DNA of 64,000 nt from positions 186,001-250,000 of the forward strand of contig BQJC01000002.1 of NCBI GenBank assembly GCA_021604505.1. The letters are read 5' to 3'. Positions 17,589 to 28,018 of the stretch are shown here, one piece after another. Position numbers and translations under genes: made by a program. Each line of letters opens with the position of its first letter. Position 1 is the stretch's first letter. The stretch comes from Nitrospinaceae bacterium (GTDB taxonomy: Bacteria > Nitrospinota > Nitrospinia > Nitrospinales > VA-1). A model generated the notes under the pieces. It did not search any database and was not told the DNA's origin. It worked only from the letters and a program-made list of their open reading frames with translations.

Positions 17589-18700
17589 ACATCTCCTTCG
17601 GTTGTCGCCCGAAATTTCTGCCCTTTGCCCACCAGATTTTTTGAGGGGATGGTGACCTCCTTGCCGTGGCAGGCTTCCACCTGTCCGATCACATGACTGA
17701 CCACGTTGTGAGACTGGCAGATTCTAACGACGTCTTCCACTTCCTGCGTCCCTTCCACGATCACGCAGAACCCGGTTCCCATATTGAACACTTCGAACAT
17801 TTCGGCGTCACTCACCTCGCCCCAGTCCTGAATCAGGTTGAACACCGGCGGAACCGGCGGCAAAGGATCGATGACGAAGCGAATATTCTCCCGCTCCACA
17901 CGGTTCAGGTTGCAGAATCCGCCGCTGGTGATGTGCACCATCGCTTTTAAGTCGATGCCGGCGTCGAGCATTTCCATGACCGGATTGACGTAGATGCGGG
18001 TGGGTTCGAGCAGTTCTTCCCCCAGAGTGCGGCTGAGTTTATCTTCAAATTGGTTGACGTGGGCTTTCTGGTCTTCCCAGTTTTCTCCAAGCAGGATCTT
18101 CCGCGCCAGGGTCAGTCCGTTTGAGTGCACGCCGCTGGAGGCGAGACCGACGATCAGATTTCCCGGTTGAATGTGTTTCCCGGTGTTGATCCGGTCAATT
18201 TTCACGTGCCCGATGCAGGCGCCGATGAGGTCGATGCCGCTGATGATTTCCCGGATCTGCGAAATCTCACCGCCGGAGATGCTGATCCCCGCCTGCCAGG
18301 CTCCTTGCGCCAGGCCTTTTCCCAGTTGATCGAATGCCTCTTCATCGGTGAATGAGCAGGCGATGTAGTCCACCATGCTGACCGGTTTGGCGCCAACGCA
18401 GATGATGTCGTTGACATTCATGGCGACGCAGTCGATGCCGATGGTGTCGTATTTCCCCAATAGTTCGGCGACGATGATTTTCGTTCCCACACCGTCGGTG
18501 CCAAAGGCGATGCCTTCGCCGTTGCCAATATCGATGACGTTGGCGAAATAACCGATGTCCGCCGCCAGCGGATAACGCTCGTTGTATTTCCGGGTCGGCA
18601 GGACATGATGCAGGAGACTGGCAAGAGCGCTTTCCGCCCCGCCGCTATCCACCCCGCTACTGGCATATTGGGATTTTCCGGAGGATTCAGGTTTAGCCAT
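17585..18700 (-). CDS. purM: Phosphoribosylformylglycinamidine cyclo-ligase (AIR synthetase)
   Basis: About 371 residues, slightly longer than usual. It closes FGAM to aminoimidazole ribonucleotide with ATP in purine synthesis. The family marks are AFGTDGVGTKIIVAELL, CVAMNVNDIICVGAKP, the ISGGEISQI loop and LVGLASSGVHSNGLTLARK. The C-terminal domain has VHITSGGFCNLNRV. No purN follows, as it often does elsewhere; instead a small exported protein overlaps the stop codon. Confidence 0.97.
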   Translation of the reverse strand: MAKPESSGKSQYASSGVDSGGAESALASLLHHVLPTRKYNERYPLAADIGYFANVIDIGNGEGIAFGTDGVGTKIIVAELLGKYDTIGIDCVAMNVNDIICVGAKPVSMVDYIACSFTDEEAFDQLGKGLAQGAWQAGISISGGEISQIREIISGIDLIGACIGHVKIDRINTGKHIQPGNLIVGLASSGVHSNGLTLARKILLGENWEDQKAHVNQFEDKLSRTLGEELLEPTRIYVNPVMEMLDAGIDLKAMVHITSGGFCNLNRVERENIRFVIDPLPPVPPVFNLIQDWGEVSDAEMFEVFNMGTGFCVIVEGTQEVEDVVRICQSHNVVSHVIGQVEACHGKEVTIPSKNLVGKGQKFRATTEGDV

Positions 18701-18813
18701 TAAAAATTTTGTCCCTATAAAAAATGTTCTGTTGGATTTTGCGGCACATCATACCACTAAACGTTGAGATCGTCAGCGGGGGAGTTTTATAAAAAGAAAG
18801 TGCGATGCAGCAA

Positions 18814-20337
18814 TCAGGCGGGCAGGTTTCTTGAAGAACGAAAGTAATCGGAAAAGCAGACGAGACCGTTGACCAGCAATCCGATCACACCGGAATGAAA
18901 TCCCCAGACCATGGGATGGTTGGTCTCTGAAAGCCCCAGGCTTCCCGACCAGGTGAGCCCGAGCGTCACCGCAAGGCCCACGAGGATACCGAGGATCACC
19001 GTGCGCGCTGTCAGCCAGCGGCAGTGGATGCCCAGGTAGATGACCGGAACGCATTGGATCAACAGTTCAAATTTCAACTTCAAAAGCTCGATCAAATTTC
19101 CTTCATAGGTGATGGCGATCCACACAATGGGAATCATCAACGCCCAGGTGACCCATCGGCCGACATGTGTCAAGCGGGCCTGGTTCGCTTCCGGAGAAAT
19201 GAACCGTCCATAAATGTCCTGGGTGATCATGGAACTGATACTGAGAAGCGCCGAATCCGCCGTCGACATCACCGCCGCTAAGAGAGCCGCAAAAAGCAGA
19301 ACCACCAGCCAGTAACCAAATTCCGACCCCTGCATGACTTCCAGGCACAGCAGAGTGAAAACCGTTTCCGAAGGCACCGCGGTGGACCCAGCCCCTTGAA
19401 CCAATACCTTAAGGTCGGGGACGTGCGCCGCCATGAGAACCCCGACCAGAACAGCGATCATCGTTGTCGTTAGCGGTAAAAACGCCATGACCGCCAGGGA
19501 ACGTTTCAGGACATTGACATTGCGGGCGGCATAAATCCGCTGTATCGCCTGAGGGTAGATCGCCGCCCCCAATCCCACCATCAAAATGAAGCTGATCCAG
19601 CGGCGCACGCCTTCCGAATCGGGAGACCTGATTTTATGGACGGTTTCCGGATTGGAGGCCAGCGTAGCAACCGCTGAGGGCAGGGTTCCGATTTCAGTCA
19701 CTGCCAAATAGAGAAGAATGCCAAACCCCAGCAATAAAATTCCTCCTTGCACCGCATCGGTCCACGCGACACTGCGCATCCCTCCCAGTGATTCGTAAAT
19801 GAGCATGACCCCGGCCAGGCCCACCACCCCGACCCACAGAGGAATCCGTCCTTGAGAAATTCCTTCAAACGCCGTGCCCAGGGTCTTCATTTGCGCCAGC
19901 GTGAAGTTGCACAACGCGTAAACCATGAGCAGAGTCACCAGAATGCAAAGAGCGCGGCTCTGAAAACGGTGATAAATAAAATCCCCAGGGGTGATAAACC
20001 GTTTTTCCTGACTCAGGCGGTATAATTTCGGTGCAAATAAGAGGTAGGCGACCACAATCGCGGTCATGAAATGAATGGAAAAGAGGAACCCCAATCCTTC
20101 GCGGTAGGCGGCCCCGCTGAAACCGAAAAACGTATTGCCGCTGTACTGGGTGGCGTACAGGGTCAAAATGAGAACAACAAACCCCATGCTCCGCCCGGCG
20201 AGAAAAAAGTCCCCGAGACTTTCATCTTTTCTTTTGGTATAGGCAAGACCACCGATGGCGAGCAAGGTCAGAACGTAAAACCCCACGACCACCAGGGCTC
20301 CCGGACCAAATGGCAGCGCTTCAGTTTCCATCATCAT
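18814..20337 (-). CDS. SSS-family sodium:solute symporter, large subunit
   Basis: About 507 residues from a run of three ATG codons (20337, 20334, 20331) overlapping the end of the small upstream gene. It has about 13 membrane segments. The family marks include GDFFLAGRSMGFVVLILTL, YATQYSGNTFFGFSGAAY and the central WTDAVQGGILLLGFGIL. It resembles PanF/PutP-type carriers. The substrate is not deducible. Overlap with the small gene suggests coupled translation of a two-part transporter. Confidence 0.92.
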   Translation of the reverse strand: MMMETEALPFGPGALVVVGFYVLTLLAIGGLAYTKRKDESLGDFFLAGRSMGFVVLILTLYATQYSGNTFFGFSGAAYREGLGFLFSIHFMTAIVVAYLLFAPKLYRLSQEKRFITPGDFIYHRFQSRALCILVTLLMVYALCNFTLAQMKTLGTAFEGISQGRIPLWVGVVGLAGVMLIYESLGGMRSVAWTDAVQGGILLLGFGILLYLAVTEIGTLPSAVATLASNPETVHKIRSPDSEGVRRWISFILMVGLGAAIYPQAIQRIYAARNVNVLKRSLAVMAFLPLTTTMIAVLVGVLMAAHVPDLKVLVQGAGSTAVPSETVFTLLCLEVMQGSEFGYWLVVLLFAALLAAVMSTADSALLSISSMITQDIYGRFISPEANQARLTHVGRWVTWALMIPIVWIAITYEGNLIELLKLKFELLIQCVPVIYLGIHCRWLTARTVILGILVGLAVTLGLTWSGSLGLSETNHPMVWGFHSGVIGLLVNGLVCFSDYFRSSRNLPA

Positions 20338-20599
20338 CCCGAGAAGAAACCGTTGTCTTAGGATCCCTCCAGACACGAAAGATGACAAACGCCGTGAACG
20401 CGCTGGTCAGGGCGCTTACAGCCACGGCAAACACCGCCCATGCCGGAATTCCCCACCAGTCGCCGGGGATCGGCCATATCGGAATCGCGGCGGCAAACAA
20501 CAAACCGAACCCCACCCAGACCCAGGGTTGGGTTGCGGGGTCCAAACGCTTCAGTTGAGGTTGAGAAGATTCCCTGGGCCTTCCAGGTTTGTGTTTCAT
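20321..20599 (-). CDS. Small membrane companion of the SSS symporter
   Basis: About 92 residues with two hydrophobic helices (WVWVGFGLLFAAAIPIWP and IPAWAVFAVAVSALTSAFTA) between polar ends. Many SSS carriers of the pantothenate/acetate kind have such a short protein encoded immediately upstream. Its last codons (GATGATGATGGAAAC then TGA) contain the symporter's ATG triplets in another frame, so ribosomes finishing this gene can restart on the symporter. Confidence 0.78.
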   Translation of the reverse strand: MKHKPGRPRESSQPQLKRLDPATQPWVWVGFGLLFAAAIPIWPIPGDWWGIPAWAVFAVAVSALTSAFTAFVIFRVWRDPKTTVSSRDDDGN

Positions 20600-20644
20600 G
20601 GAAGAAATGGAACAGTAGATGAAGGTAGAAAGTAATCCGCCGTT

Positions 20645-22069
20645 TTAAGGGTAAACCCCCATCGTGCGGTAGCTTGTGTAAATTTTTTCGATGGCCAAAG
20701 ACATGGCGGCGACCCGGTAACTTTCGATGCCGTCGTGGCTCCAGTAACGCTCACGGATGGCCTGCCAGGCTTTACGCATGGTGTCGTCGAGGCCGGATCG
20801 CACGAGATCGATTTCCTCTGACCCCTGTAGGATCTGCTCGGTCAGAGCTCTGGGCACCTGATGGCCGGAACCCTCGATGGCCTGAACCATCAAGGCGCTC
20901 TTCCCTTCTTCATAGCGCCTTTGAATTCTGCCGAAACGAATATGGGACAGATTTTTTATCCATTCAAAATAAGAGACGATAACGCCTCCAGCATTGAGAT
21001 AGACGTCGGGAATGTTGACCACGCCCCTTTCATGCAGGATGGCTTCCGCCGCAAACGTGACCGGCCCGTTCGCCGCCTCGGCGATCATTTTCGCTTTGAT
21101 TCTGGGAGCGTTTTCCTGATTAATGACCCCCTCCATCGCAGCGGGAATCAGAATGTCACATTCCTCTTCCAAAAGCGCTTTGCTATCTTCAAAAAAGGGC
21201 GCCTCAGAATATCCTCTAAGGCCCTTGTTCGCCACCTTATAGCGGTACACATGCTCGACATCCAGACCGTTGGGGTCCATCACCCCGCCATCGTATTCCA
21301 GGGCGCCGATGATCTTCGCGCCGTCTTCTTCCTGAAGAATCTTTGCCGTGTAATAACCGACATTGCCCAGCCCCTGAACGATTATTTTTTTACCTTCCAG
21401 CGTTCCCGACAATCCGGCCCGTTTCGAATCTTCCGGGTTTCTAAAAAATTCCCGCAAACCAAAAACCACCCCGCGTCCTGTCGCCTCCACACGTCCCTGA
21501 ATCCCTCCCATAGAGACAGGCTTTCCGGTCACGCAGGCCAGGTGGTTGATATCTCCAGGGCAGTGAGATATGTAGGTGCTGACGATCCACGCCATCTCTC
21601 TTTGCCCGGTTCCCATATCCGGGGCGGGGACATTGGTTCCCGATCCGATATAATCTTTTTGAATCAATTCAAAAGCAAACCGCCGGGTGATTTTTTCCAT
21701 GTGTTCGCGGTCGTATTTTGTCGTGTCGATGAGCAACCCGCCTTTGGACCCTCCGAAGGGAACATCCACCAAAGCGCATTTATAGGACATCAAGGCCGCC
21801 AGCGCTTCCACTTCGTTTTGATCCACCAGCGGTGAAAAACGGATGCCTCCCTTGGCGGGGAGTTTGTGATCGCTGTGCACCGCCCGCCAGCCGATAAAAG
21901 TTTCGACCTCGCCGTTGATCTTGACCGGAAACCGCACCTGATAAACATTACTCACATTTCTAATGTATTGAGCCATCCCATCAGGAATATCCAGTGTCGC
22001 GCGAGCTAAATCGAAAGTCAGATTGACACTTTCTTTAAAACTGACCTCCCGGTCCGGTGGTAAATTCAT
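20645..22069 (-). CDS. Glu/Leu/Phe/Val-family dehydrogenase, probably glutamate dehydrogenase
   Basis: About 474 residues. The substrate domain has KLPAKGGIRFSPLVDQNEV, the catalytic-Lys region ALVDVPFGGSKGGL and PAPDMGTGQREMAWI. The Rossmann domain has IIVQGLGNVGYYTAKIL and the amide-region EAANGPVTFAAEAIL. It reversibly aminates 2-oxoglutarate to glutamate with NAD(P)H. The length and C-terminal region are nearer to NAD-type GDH2-like enzymes than to E. coli GdhA, but cofactor choice is not certain. It is divergent from yjbQ across 267 bp. Confidence 0.94.
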   Translation of the reverse strand: MNLPPDREVSFKESVNLTFDLARATLDIPDGMAQYIRNVSNVYQVRFPVKINGEVETFIGWRAVHSDHKLPAKGGIRFSPLVDQNEVEALAALMSYKCALVDVPFGGSKGGLLIDTTKYDREHMEKITRRFAFELIQKDYIGSGTNVPAPDMGTGQREMAWIVSTYISHCPGDINHLACVTGKPVSMGGIQGRVEATGRGVVFGLREFFRNPEDSKRAGLSGTLEGKKIIVQGLGNVGYYTAKILQEEDGAKIIGALEYDGGVMDPNGLDVEHVYRYKVANKGLRGYSEAPFFEDSKALLEEECDILIPAAMEGVINQENAPRIKAKMIAEAANGPVTFAAEAILHERGVVNIPDVYLNAGGVIVSYFEWIKNLSHIRFGRIQRRYEEGKSALMVQAIEGSGHQVPRALTEQILQGSEEIDLVRSGLDDTMRKAWQAIRERYWSHDGIESYRVAAMSLAIEKIYTSYRTMGVYP

Positions 22070-22336
22070 ATCCCTGCCCTTTCCATGGGAAATGGTTCAA
22101 ACGGTGCAAACGGGCAATTCCGTCTGCCGAAAAGCAATGTTTTCAATTACATCCTTATTCAATCAGTATAACCAAAATTTTTGATTTAAGAAGGGTTATT
22201 TCTACCTGAAAGGCAAATAAAGTCAAAAAATTCTGATAGATATACATATTTCCCCCAAATTGCGCTACAATATCCATATACCCATAATTATCAATTTCAT
22301 CTGATTTTTTTTCGGTTTTTTACCTAATTTGTTGCC

Positions 22337-22756
22337 ATGAAACAAGCCACCCATCGGTTTTCCGTCACCACCGACGGGAAAGGACTGCACAATATCAACC
22401 GGAAGCTGGTCGACTGGACGGCAGAGCAAGAAATACAGTCCGGGCTCCTGACCATTTTTCTAAGACACACGTCGGCTTCCCTGGTCATTCAGGAAAACGC
22501 CGATCCGGATGTTCTTCACGATTTGAACGATTTTTTTAACCGGCTGGTTCCCGATGGCGACCCGGCTTTCCGTCACCGGTCAGAAGGACCGGACGATATG
22601 TCAGCGCATATTCGCTCCGCACTGACGCAAACACAGCTTTCCGTTCCCATCATCGACGGACGTCTCGCGCTGGGAACGTGGCAGGACGTTTATATCTTTG
22701 AGCACCGCCTCTCACCGCAAAGACGGGAAGTGGTTCTTCATATTTCTGGCAATTGA
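22337..22756 (+). CDS. yjbQ: YjbQ-family (UPF0047) thiamine-phosphate-synthase-like protein
   Basis: About 139 residues, the usual length. It has FLRHTSASLVIQENADPDV, then the His region FRHRSEGPDDMSAHIRSAL and the terminal GTWQDVYIFEHR, which are the family marks. E. coli YjbQ has weak thiamine phosphate synthase activity, although the true role of the family is unclear. The stop is followed 15 bp later by the TPR lipoprotein, and the two are probably one operon. Confidence 0.9.
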   Translation: MKQATHRFSVTTDGKGLHNINRKLVDWTAEQEIQSGLLTIFLRHTSASLVIQENADPDVLHDLNDFFNRLVPDGDPAFRHRSEGPDDMSAHIRSALTQTQLSVPIIDGRLALGTWQDVYIFEHRLSPQRREVVLHISGN

Positions 22757-22770
22757 AAGGAAACTCAACC

Positions 22771-23604
22771 ATGCAAAAAAAATGGCCTCAGATCATAAAA
22801 ATAGAGTGGTTGGCAGCGATCCTCTTCACTTTGATTTTCATGATCGCCTGCGGAAATTCAGAAACCCGGGAAGATGCCAAAACCCCTGGTTCCCGTGAAC
22901 CCCTGCGTCCCGAAATCGCTAAAGGTCTTAAGTTTCTTCGTGAAGACAATTATGAAGAGGCCATGCGGACAATTTTCGCGGTCATCGCCAAAAATCAGGA
23001 CGACACGGAAGCTCTCTCGCTCATGAGCTATATCTATGTCAAGCAGGATCGCCTGGCGGATGCTCACAGTTTAGCCAAGCGATCCTTGGAGCTCGATCCA
23101 GATCAAGCCATGCCCTATGTGGTTCAGGCAAGAGTGAATTTTCAAACCTCTCATTTCAGTAAGGCGCTGGACCTGGCGAGAAAAGCCCTGTTGATCGATC
23201 CCGAAACCCCGCTGGCTTACCGGGTGATCGGTGAGGTTTATTTACGGCAGGGATTGAACCAGGACGCCCTGGCCGTTTTAAAAGAGGCGGTAAAATTGAA
23301 ACCCAACGATCCGGAAATAGCAAATCTTCTTGGTTCCGGTTTCATTAAAGCCAAGCAATTCAAAAAAGCCCTGCCCGTCCTGCTCAAAGCCCAGGAAATC
23401 GATCCCGATCTCCCCGGGGTGCATTTCAATCTGGCTCTGGTTTACGCCCATCTACAGAATGGGCAAAAAGCCATAAGGCACATCAGCCGGGCGGAACTGC
23501 TTTACACTCAGGCAGAAAATAAGCCCTGGGTGGGAAAAACCAGGGACGTCAGACGCGTGATCGCTAAGAAATTCAAATTCACACCCGATGATGTAACGAG
23601 TTAA
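22771..23604 (+). CDS. TPR lipoprotein
   Basis: About 277 residues from ATG 22771 with AAAGGAAA 8 bp upstream; an earlier in-frame start at 22753 lacks this. A membrane signal ends at FMIACGNS, a probable lipobox. About six TPR units follow (~45-250), such as ALSLMSYIYVKQDRLADAH and AYRVIGEVYLRQGLNQDAL. It is a periplasm-facing scaffold, comparable in build to PilF or BamD-type proteins, though I cannot place it with either. Confidence 0.87.
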   Translation: MQKKWPQIIKIEWLAAILFTLIFMIACGNSETREDAKTPGSREPLRPEIAKGLKFLREDNYEEAMRTIFAVIAKNQDDTEALSLMSYIYVKQDRLADAHSLAKRSLELDPDQAMPYVVQARVNFQTSHFSKALDLARKALLIDPETPLAYRVIGEVYLRQGLNQDALAVLKEAVKLKPNDPEIANLLGSGFIKAKQFKKALPVLLKAQEIDPDLPGVHFNLALVYAHLQNGQKAIRHISRAELLYTQAENKPWVGKTRDVRRVIAKKFKFTPDDVTS

Positions 23605-24017
23605 TCCAATCCGCCGGATGACAGCCTGCCCCTTCAACTCCCTTTCTTGCAAACCCTGTGAAAAACCGGCGCTTTATTTCGGGAAACCCTCCCAGCCTGT
23701 TGATTGAAACCACCTGAAAAAATGGAAAAATTCAATAAATTCAATGGATTACTGGAATTGCACCGGCATTTGAATTAAACTGTTTTAAAACCGTTTAAAA
23801 AACCGGAATGATGAATATTTTTCTCAAACCCATTCTCTGAGATCCTTGTTCTTCAGGCCAAAGTCATAAAAACGGTTTTATGAGTTGGCTCGTTTATCAA
23901 TTGCACTACTCGAGACACCATTGAAATCCTTTTAGTCTTATGATGACGACGAAAGATAAATTTTCAGCGGGCTCTGAATCTATAAACCTTTTAACCGCCT
24001 TTCCGATTTTGTAAAAC
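23605..24017. other. Intergenic region, no gene seen
   Basis: It contains only short interrupted reading frames. A TTTAAAACCGTTTAAAAAACCGG tract near 23780 (about position 23779-23800) is a weak inverted repeat without a T-run in either direction. The promoter of the downstream hybrid kinase must lie here, but I cannot pick -35/-10 boxes with confidence. Confidence 0.5.
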
Positions 24018-26693
24018 ATGAGCAACACGGCCTCCCTGATTTTCCAACTGCTGGCGCTGATCGCTCTGGTCCTGGTTTTTTTCCGTCTCAGGAAAGAAAC
24101 CGTTAAAAAAGAACGATCCCGGGCGGAGTCGAAAATCCGCGAAAGCGAAATCCGGTTTGAGAAAATTTTAGACCACGTTATCGATGGGATTTTTTCGATG
24201 GATGAATCCGGAACCATTGAAACCTTCAATCCCGCCGCCGAACTCATTTTTGATTACAAAGCCTCTGAGGTGATCGGTGAAAACGTAGGTTCGTTGCTTC
24301 CTCAAGAATCTGCTAAGAAACTGGAATCATTTTTTCAAAATCTCAAAAGAACCGGGCTCCTGCAGGTTTCCGGAATTCAAAGTGAGTTGCAAGGATTAAA
24401 AAAAGACGGGTCAACCTTTCCCATGGATTTCGCCGTGAGCCAGATCATCCATGACAACCGCCGGACTTATACCGCTGTGATCCGTGACATAACCGAGCGG
24501 AAGCAACAGGAAGAAGCGTTAAAGCAGGAATCTGCTTATGTCCAGCTCCTTCACGATGTCTCCAGCGCCGCCAATGAGGCGGCTACGTTTGAGCATGCCA
24601 TCCAGGTCTGCCTGAAAAAAATATGCCATTTGACCGGGTGGGCTGTAGGGCACCTCTTCGTGCCCACTGAGGATTCTCCCCCCAATCTGAAATCAACCGA
24701 TATCTGGTACCTCAAAGATTCGGACCGATTGACAAAATTTAAAGAGGCCACGGATGCAAACGTCATCAAGTATGGAGAAGGTCTCCCCGGGCGGGTTCTA
24801 GCCACCGGAAAGCATACCTGGATTCGCGAGGTCGCCAAAGACACACGCTCCCAGCATGAACGTTTCAATGAAGATTGCGGCATTGTCAGTGGATTTGCCT
24901 TCCCGGTATTGATCGGCAGGGAAGTGGTCGGGATCATGGAATTCTATTCCACCTATCCCGTTCCTCCCGATCAACGGTTGCTCGATGTGGTGGATCAGAT
25001 AGGGACTCAGCTTGGCAGGGTCGTCGAACGCAAACGCTCGGAAGACGCCATCATAAAAGCCAAGGAAAAGGCTGAAAAAGCTCAAAGGGGCGCCGACCGC
25101 GCCAGTCAATCCAAGAGTGAGTTTCTCGCAAACATGAGCCATGAAATCCGCACTCCCATGAACGCCATAATAGGCATGAGCGATTTGATGTCGGAAACCC
25201 CTCTCAATGCCGAGCAAATGCAGCTACTGAAAGTTTTCCGGGGAGCGGGAGACAATCTGCTGACGCTGATCAATGATATTCTCGACCTGTCTAAAATTGA
25301 AGCGGGCCAGATCGAGCTAGAAAACATTGACTTCAACCCCCGCAAACTGGTGGAAAAAAACATCGAAATCCTGGAATTAAAATCCCAGGAGAAAGGCCTC
25401 GCGCTCAATCATCACATCGCCCCGGACATACCCAGCCTGCTCCTGGGGGACCCCCACCGGCTTCGCCAGGTGCTGACCAATCTCATCGGAAATGCGATCA
25501 AGTTCACCGAACAGGGCGAGGTTCTATTGAGAGCGGAACTGGATCCGGAATCTGAGAGTCCAGGGGGTCTGCTGTTTTCCGTCTCGGACACTGGGGTTGG
25601 AATTCCTGACGAAAAACTGGAATCGATATTCGCCAGTTTTTCCCAGGCAGATTCCTCGACCACCCGTAAATACGGGGGCACTGGACTGGGACTCGCCATT
25701 TGCAAGAAACTGGTTGAGCTGATGGGCGGAAGCATCTGGGTAGAAAGTAAGGTCAACGAAGGCAGTAAATTTTGCTTCACCGTACGGTTTGCCGTGCCGG
25801 ACCAGCCGGTAAAGGCTCCCACAGATAAGCCCGAAAAACTGGAGGGTGTCAAAACCCTTTTGATTGAGCATCGTCCCTCCATCCGGGGAATGATCAACGA
25901 TCAGCTTTTAGACTGGGGGATGGCCGTCAAAACCCTGGAAAACGCCGAAGAAGGCTTCTCGGAGATCAAAAAATCCCAAAACACGCAACATCCCTACCAG
26001 CTGCTCCTGATCAACAGCCGGCTTCCCATCATTGGCGGCTTTGGGTTCCTGAACAAGGTTTTCTCGGATACGGATCTTTATCTCCCCACCATCATGATGA
26101 TGCCCATCGACACCCGCAAGGGGGACATCGACCAGTGCCACAAAATGGGAGTGGTGGATTACATGACCAAATTCATTCAACCGCAAGCGCTTCTGAATAA
26201 AGTATATGCCGCTTTGGGCTATGAAGAGATTCCCGAACCGGCAGACTCGAGCACCGCGCCGAAGGAAGACCCTAAGAACACCAACCCTTTAAAGATTCTT
26301 TTAGTGGAAGATTCGGAAGACAACCGGTTGCTGGTGCAACTGTACCTGAACAAAACCCGGCACCAGCTCGACACCGCCGAGGACGGCAAGGCGGCCGTCG
26401 ACCTGTTTACCAAAGGGGATTACGATCTCGTATTGATGGACATGCAAATGCCGGTCATGGATGGATACACGGCCACGCAAAAAATACGGGAGTGGGAAGA
26501 ACAACACCATCGCCTGTCAACACCCATCATCGCATTGACCTCTCACGCTTTGAAAGGGGACATGGAAAAATGCCTGGCGGCCGGGTGTTCGGATTATGTT
26601 TCCAAGCCCATTGTCAAATCCACACTTCTAAAAACTCTGCATGATTATTCCGCCACTGAAAAAAAGCAGAACTCAGGCCAGATCGTCTTATAA
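24018..26693 (+). CDS. Hybrid sensor histidine kinase PAS-GAF-HisKA-HATPase-pseudoREC-REC
   Basis: About 891 residues. One membrane helix (~6-24) is followed by a PAS domain (~45-155), a GAF domain (~175-340), HisKA with [18 protein letters not shown] (~375) and HATPase with [14 protein letters not shown] and [13 protein letters not shown] (~480-600). Two receiver domains follow. The first (~615-735) lacks the phospho-acceptor, having [13 protein letters not shown] where LxxxDxxMP is expected. The second (~755-875) is complete, with Asp 808 in [14 protein letters not shown]. No Hpt domain is visible. Its output partner is not in the neighbourhood. Confidence 0.93.
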   Translation: MSNTASLIFQLLALIALVLVFFRLRKETVKKERSRAESKIRESEIRFEKILDHVIDGIFSMDESGTIETFNPAAELIFDYKASEVIGENVGSLLPQESAKKLESFFQNLKRTGLLQVSGIQSELQGLKKDGSTFPMDFAVSQIIHDNRRTYTAVIRDITERKQQEEALKQESAYVQLLHDVSSAANEAATFEHAIQVCLKKICHLTGWAVGHLFVPTEDSPPNLKSTDIWYLKDSDRLTKFKEATDANVIKYGEGLPGRVLATGKHTWIREVAKDTRSQHERFNEDCGIVSGFAFPVLIGREVVGIMEFYSTYPVPPDQRLLDVVDQIGTQLGRVVERKRSEDAIIKAKEKAEKAQRGADRASQSKSEFLANMSHEIRTPMNAIIGMSDLMSETPLNAEQMQLLKVFRGAGDNLLTLINDILDLSKIEAGQIELENIDFNPRKLVEKNIEILELKSQEKGLALNHHIAPDIPSLLLGDPHRLRQVLTNLIGNAIKFTEQGEVLLRAELDPESESPGGLLFSVSDTGVGIPDEKLESIFASFSQADSSTTRKYGGTGLGLAICKKLVELMGGSIWVESKVNEGSKFCFTVRFAVPDQPVKAPTDKPEKLEGVKTLLIEHRPSIRGMINDQLLDWGMAVKTLENAEEGFSEIKKSQNTQHPYQLLLINSRLPIIGGFGFLNKVFSDTDLYLPTIMMMPIDTRKGDIDQCHKMGVVDYMTKFIQPQALLNKVYAALGYEEIPEPADSSTAPKEDPKNTNPLKILLVEDSEDNRLLVQLYLNKTRHQLDTAEDGKAAVDLFTKGDYDLVLMDMQMPVMDGYTATQKIREWEEQHHRLSTPIIALTSHALKGDMEKCLAAGCSDYVSKPIVKSTLLKTLHDYSATEKKQNSGQIVL

Positions 26694-26747
26694 ATGGATT
26701 GCACGTTTCTTCTTCGGAATATTTCCACAATGCCGCTGAAGCGTGGC

Positions 26748-27794
26748 TCAGGAAGGGAATGGAATCGGGGTTTCCTGGGTCGGTTGGTTGAGCCCTAAAA
26801 TTAGGGTTTTATTGGGTCCCGTTGGCGCCTTGGTTAAATTCAAAATACGGTGCCATGTGCCTTGAATGCCATACCGTTCCAGGCCTCTTCCCGGAAAGAT
26901 CGCGAGCGAACCGGTAGATAAGGGCAGTTCTATCCATTTTTTTCCATCAAATATTTCGGTCTTGATGGAGGTCCTCAAACTGAGCAGGCAGGTAATGAGC
27001 CTGCCATCGGTGTGGGCATTGCCGATGATTTTTGCATTGTCATCTATAGACGCCTTGCGGGATGACTGGCAGACTTCATTCAACTGGCGGGCGAAAAAGC
27101 GAAGGCCCGGTATCTGGCACAGTACACCGTAAAGATCGCTGACATAGCGACGGTTTAATGGGCCAAGGGCGGTTTTTTTGCTGTCATCCACTTTTCGACC
27201 CATCCGCGCCCAGATGCCGGATGAGTTTTTAAGAAGCGTGGTGATCTTTTCAACGTCGGCAAAACTCTCTTCGTATTTGAGCCTCTCAATCACCATGCTG
27301 TAAGGGGGAATTTCCTCTTCTGCCGGCAGGGAACTTTTAAAAATTTCCGATCCTAAATCCCAGACGGCCTGGCTGATTTTTTCAGGGAAAACATACTGAC
27401 GGTCTTTATGGTAAAAAATTTCCGGAATCGTCGTCACTTTTTTGCTGCTTGCGTCTGCAACCAGAATCAGTTTGCGGGCGGTGTAGGCAAGGTTACCTTG
27501 ACTGTAGAACAGGCAGTCGCCAAAATGGTCACCCACATCCTTCCTGCTTTGGTGGTTCCGGGACATGTCCAAAAGATTGCCGTCCCAGGGCAAAACTTCA
27601 TCCTCGTTACCTTCTTTTTTCCCGTCCTCGTTACCGAAAAGCGAATCCCAAAGCGGCCGCATTCGAGCATCATTTTCCAAAACCACACCCTTCGCTCCCG
27701 CCCTAAACATGTCATACAAACTGCCGGGTCCAAGGTCTTTACTTGAAACCCTAACCAGGGCATCTGTTGTGGTTCGTGAGCGCGGCTTGTTCAT
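26748..27794 (-). CDS. Isopenicillin-N-synthase-like 2-oxoglutarate/Fe(II) oxygenase candidate
   Basis: About 348 residues. The C-terminal third has the double-stranded beta-helix pattern of IPNS/2OG oxygenases: iron ligands His 261 and Asp 263 in NAHTDGRLITCLLS, then KKWIELPLSTGSLAIFPGR, then distal His 315 in GTWHRILN. The 2OG-binding R-x-S expected about 10-14 residues later is replaced by NKTLIL, with Lys in place of Arg. The N-terminal part (VRVSSKDLGPGSLYDMF) resembles the substrate-side helices of the family. The reaction is unknown. A separate promoter is likely, since 224 bp separate it from DUF5069. Confidence 0.7.
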   Translation of the reverse strand: MNKPRSRTTTDALVRVSSKDLGPGSLYDMFRAGAKGVVLENDARMRPLWDSLFGNEDGKKEGNEDEVLPWDGNLLDMSRNHQSRKDVGDHFGDCLFYSQGNLAYTARKLILVADASSKKVTTIPEIFYHKDRQYVFPEKISQAVWDLGSEIFKSSLPAEEEIPPYSMVIERLKYEESFADVEKITTLLKNSSGIWARMGRKVDDSKKTALGPLNRRYVSDLYGVLCQIPGLRFFARQLNEVCQSSRKASIDDNAKIIGNAHTDGRLITCLLSLRTSIKTEIFDGKKWIELPLSTGSLAIFPGRGLERYGIQGTWHRILNLTKAPTGPNKTLILGLNQPTQETPIPFPS

Positions 27795-28018
27795 GAGGGA
27801 CGTCCTGCAACCTGAATCATATTAGATTGTCTGGAAAGGTGAATGTTACCTGATTTATTAGATTTACCCATGTTATCACCCGGTTTTAGTCCTGTAAATT
27901 TTTTTTGGCCCGGCAAACCCGCCCCGATGGGCCCTCTGGATTGTTAAATCCCGATTTTAGAATCGTTTTGAGCCCGATCGGGGCCTTGTGACCATCGCGA
28001 GTTTGACATGAAGAATCC

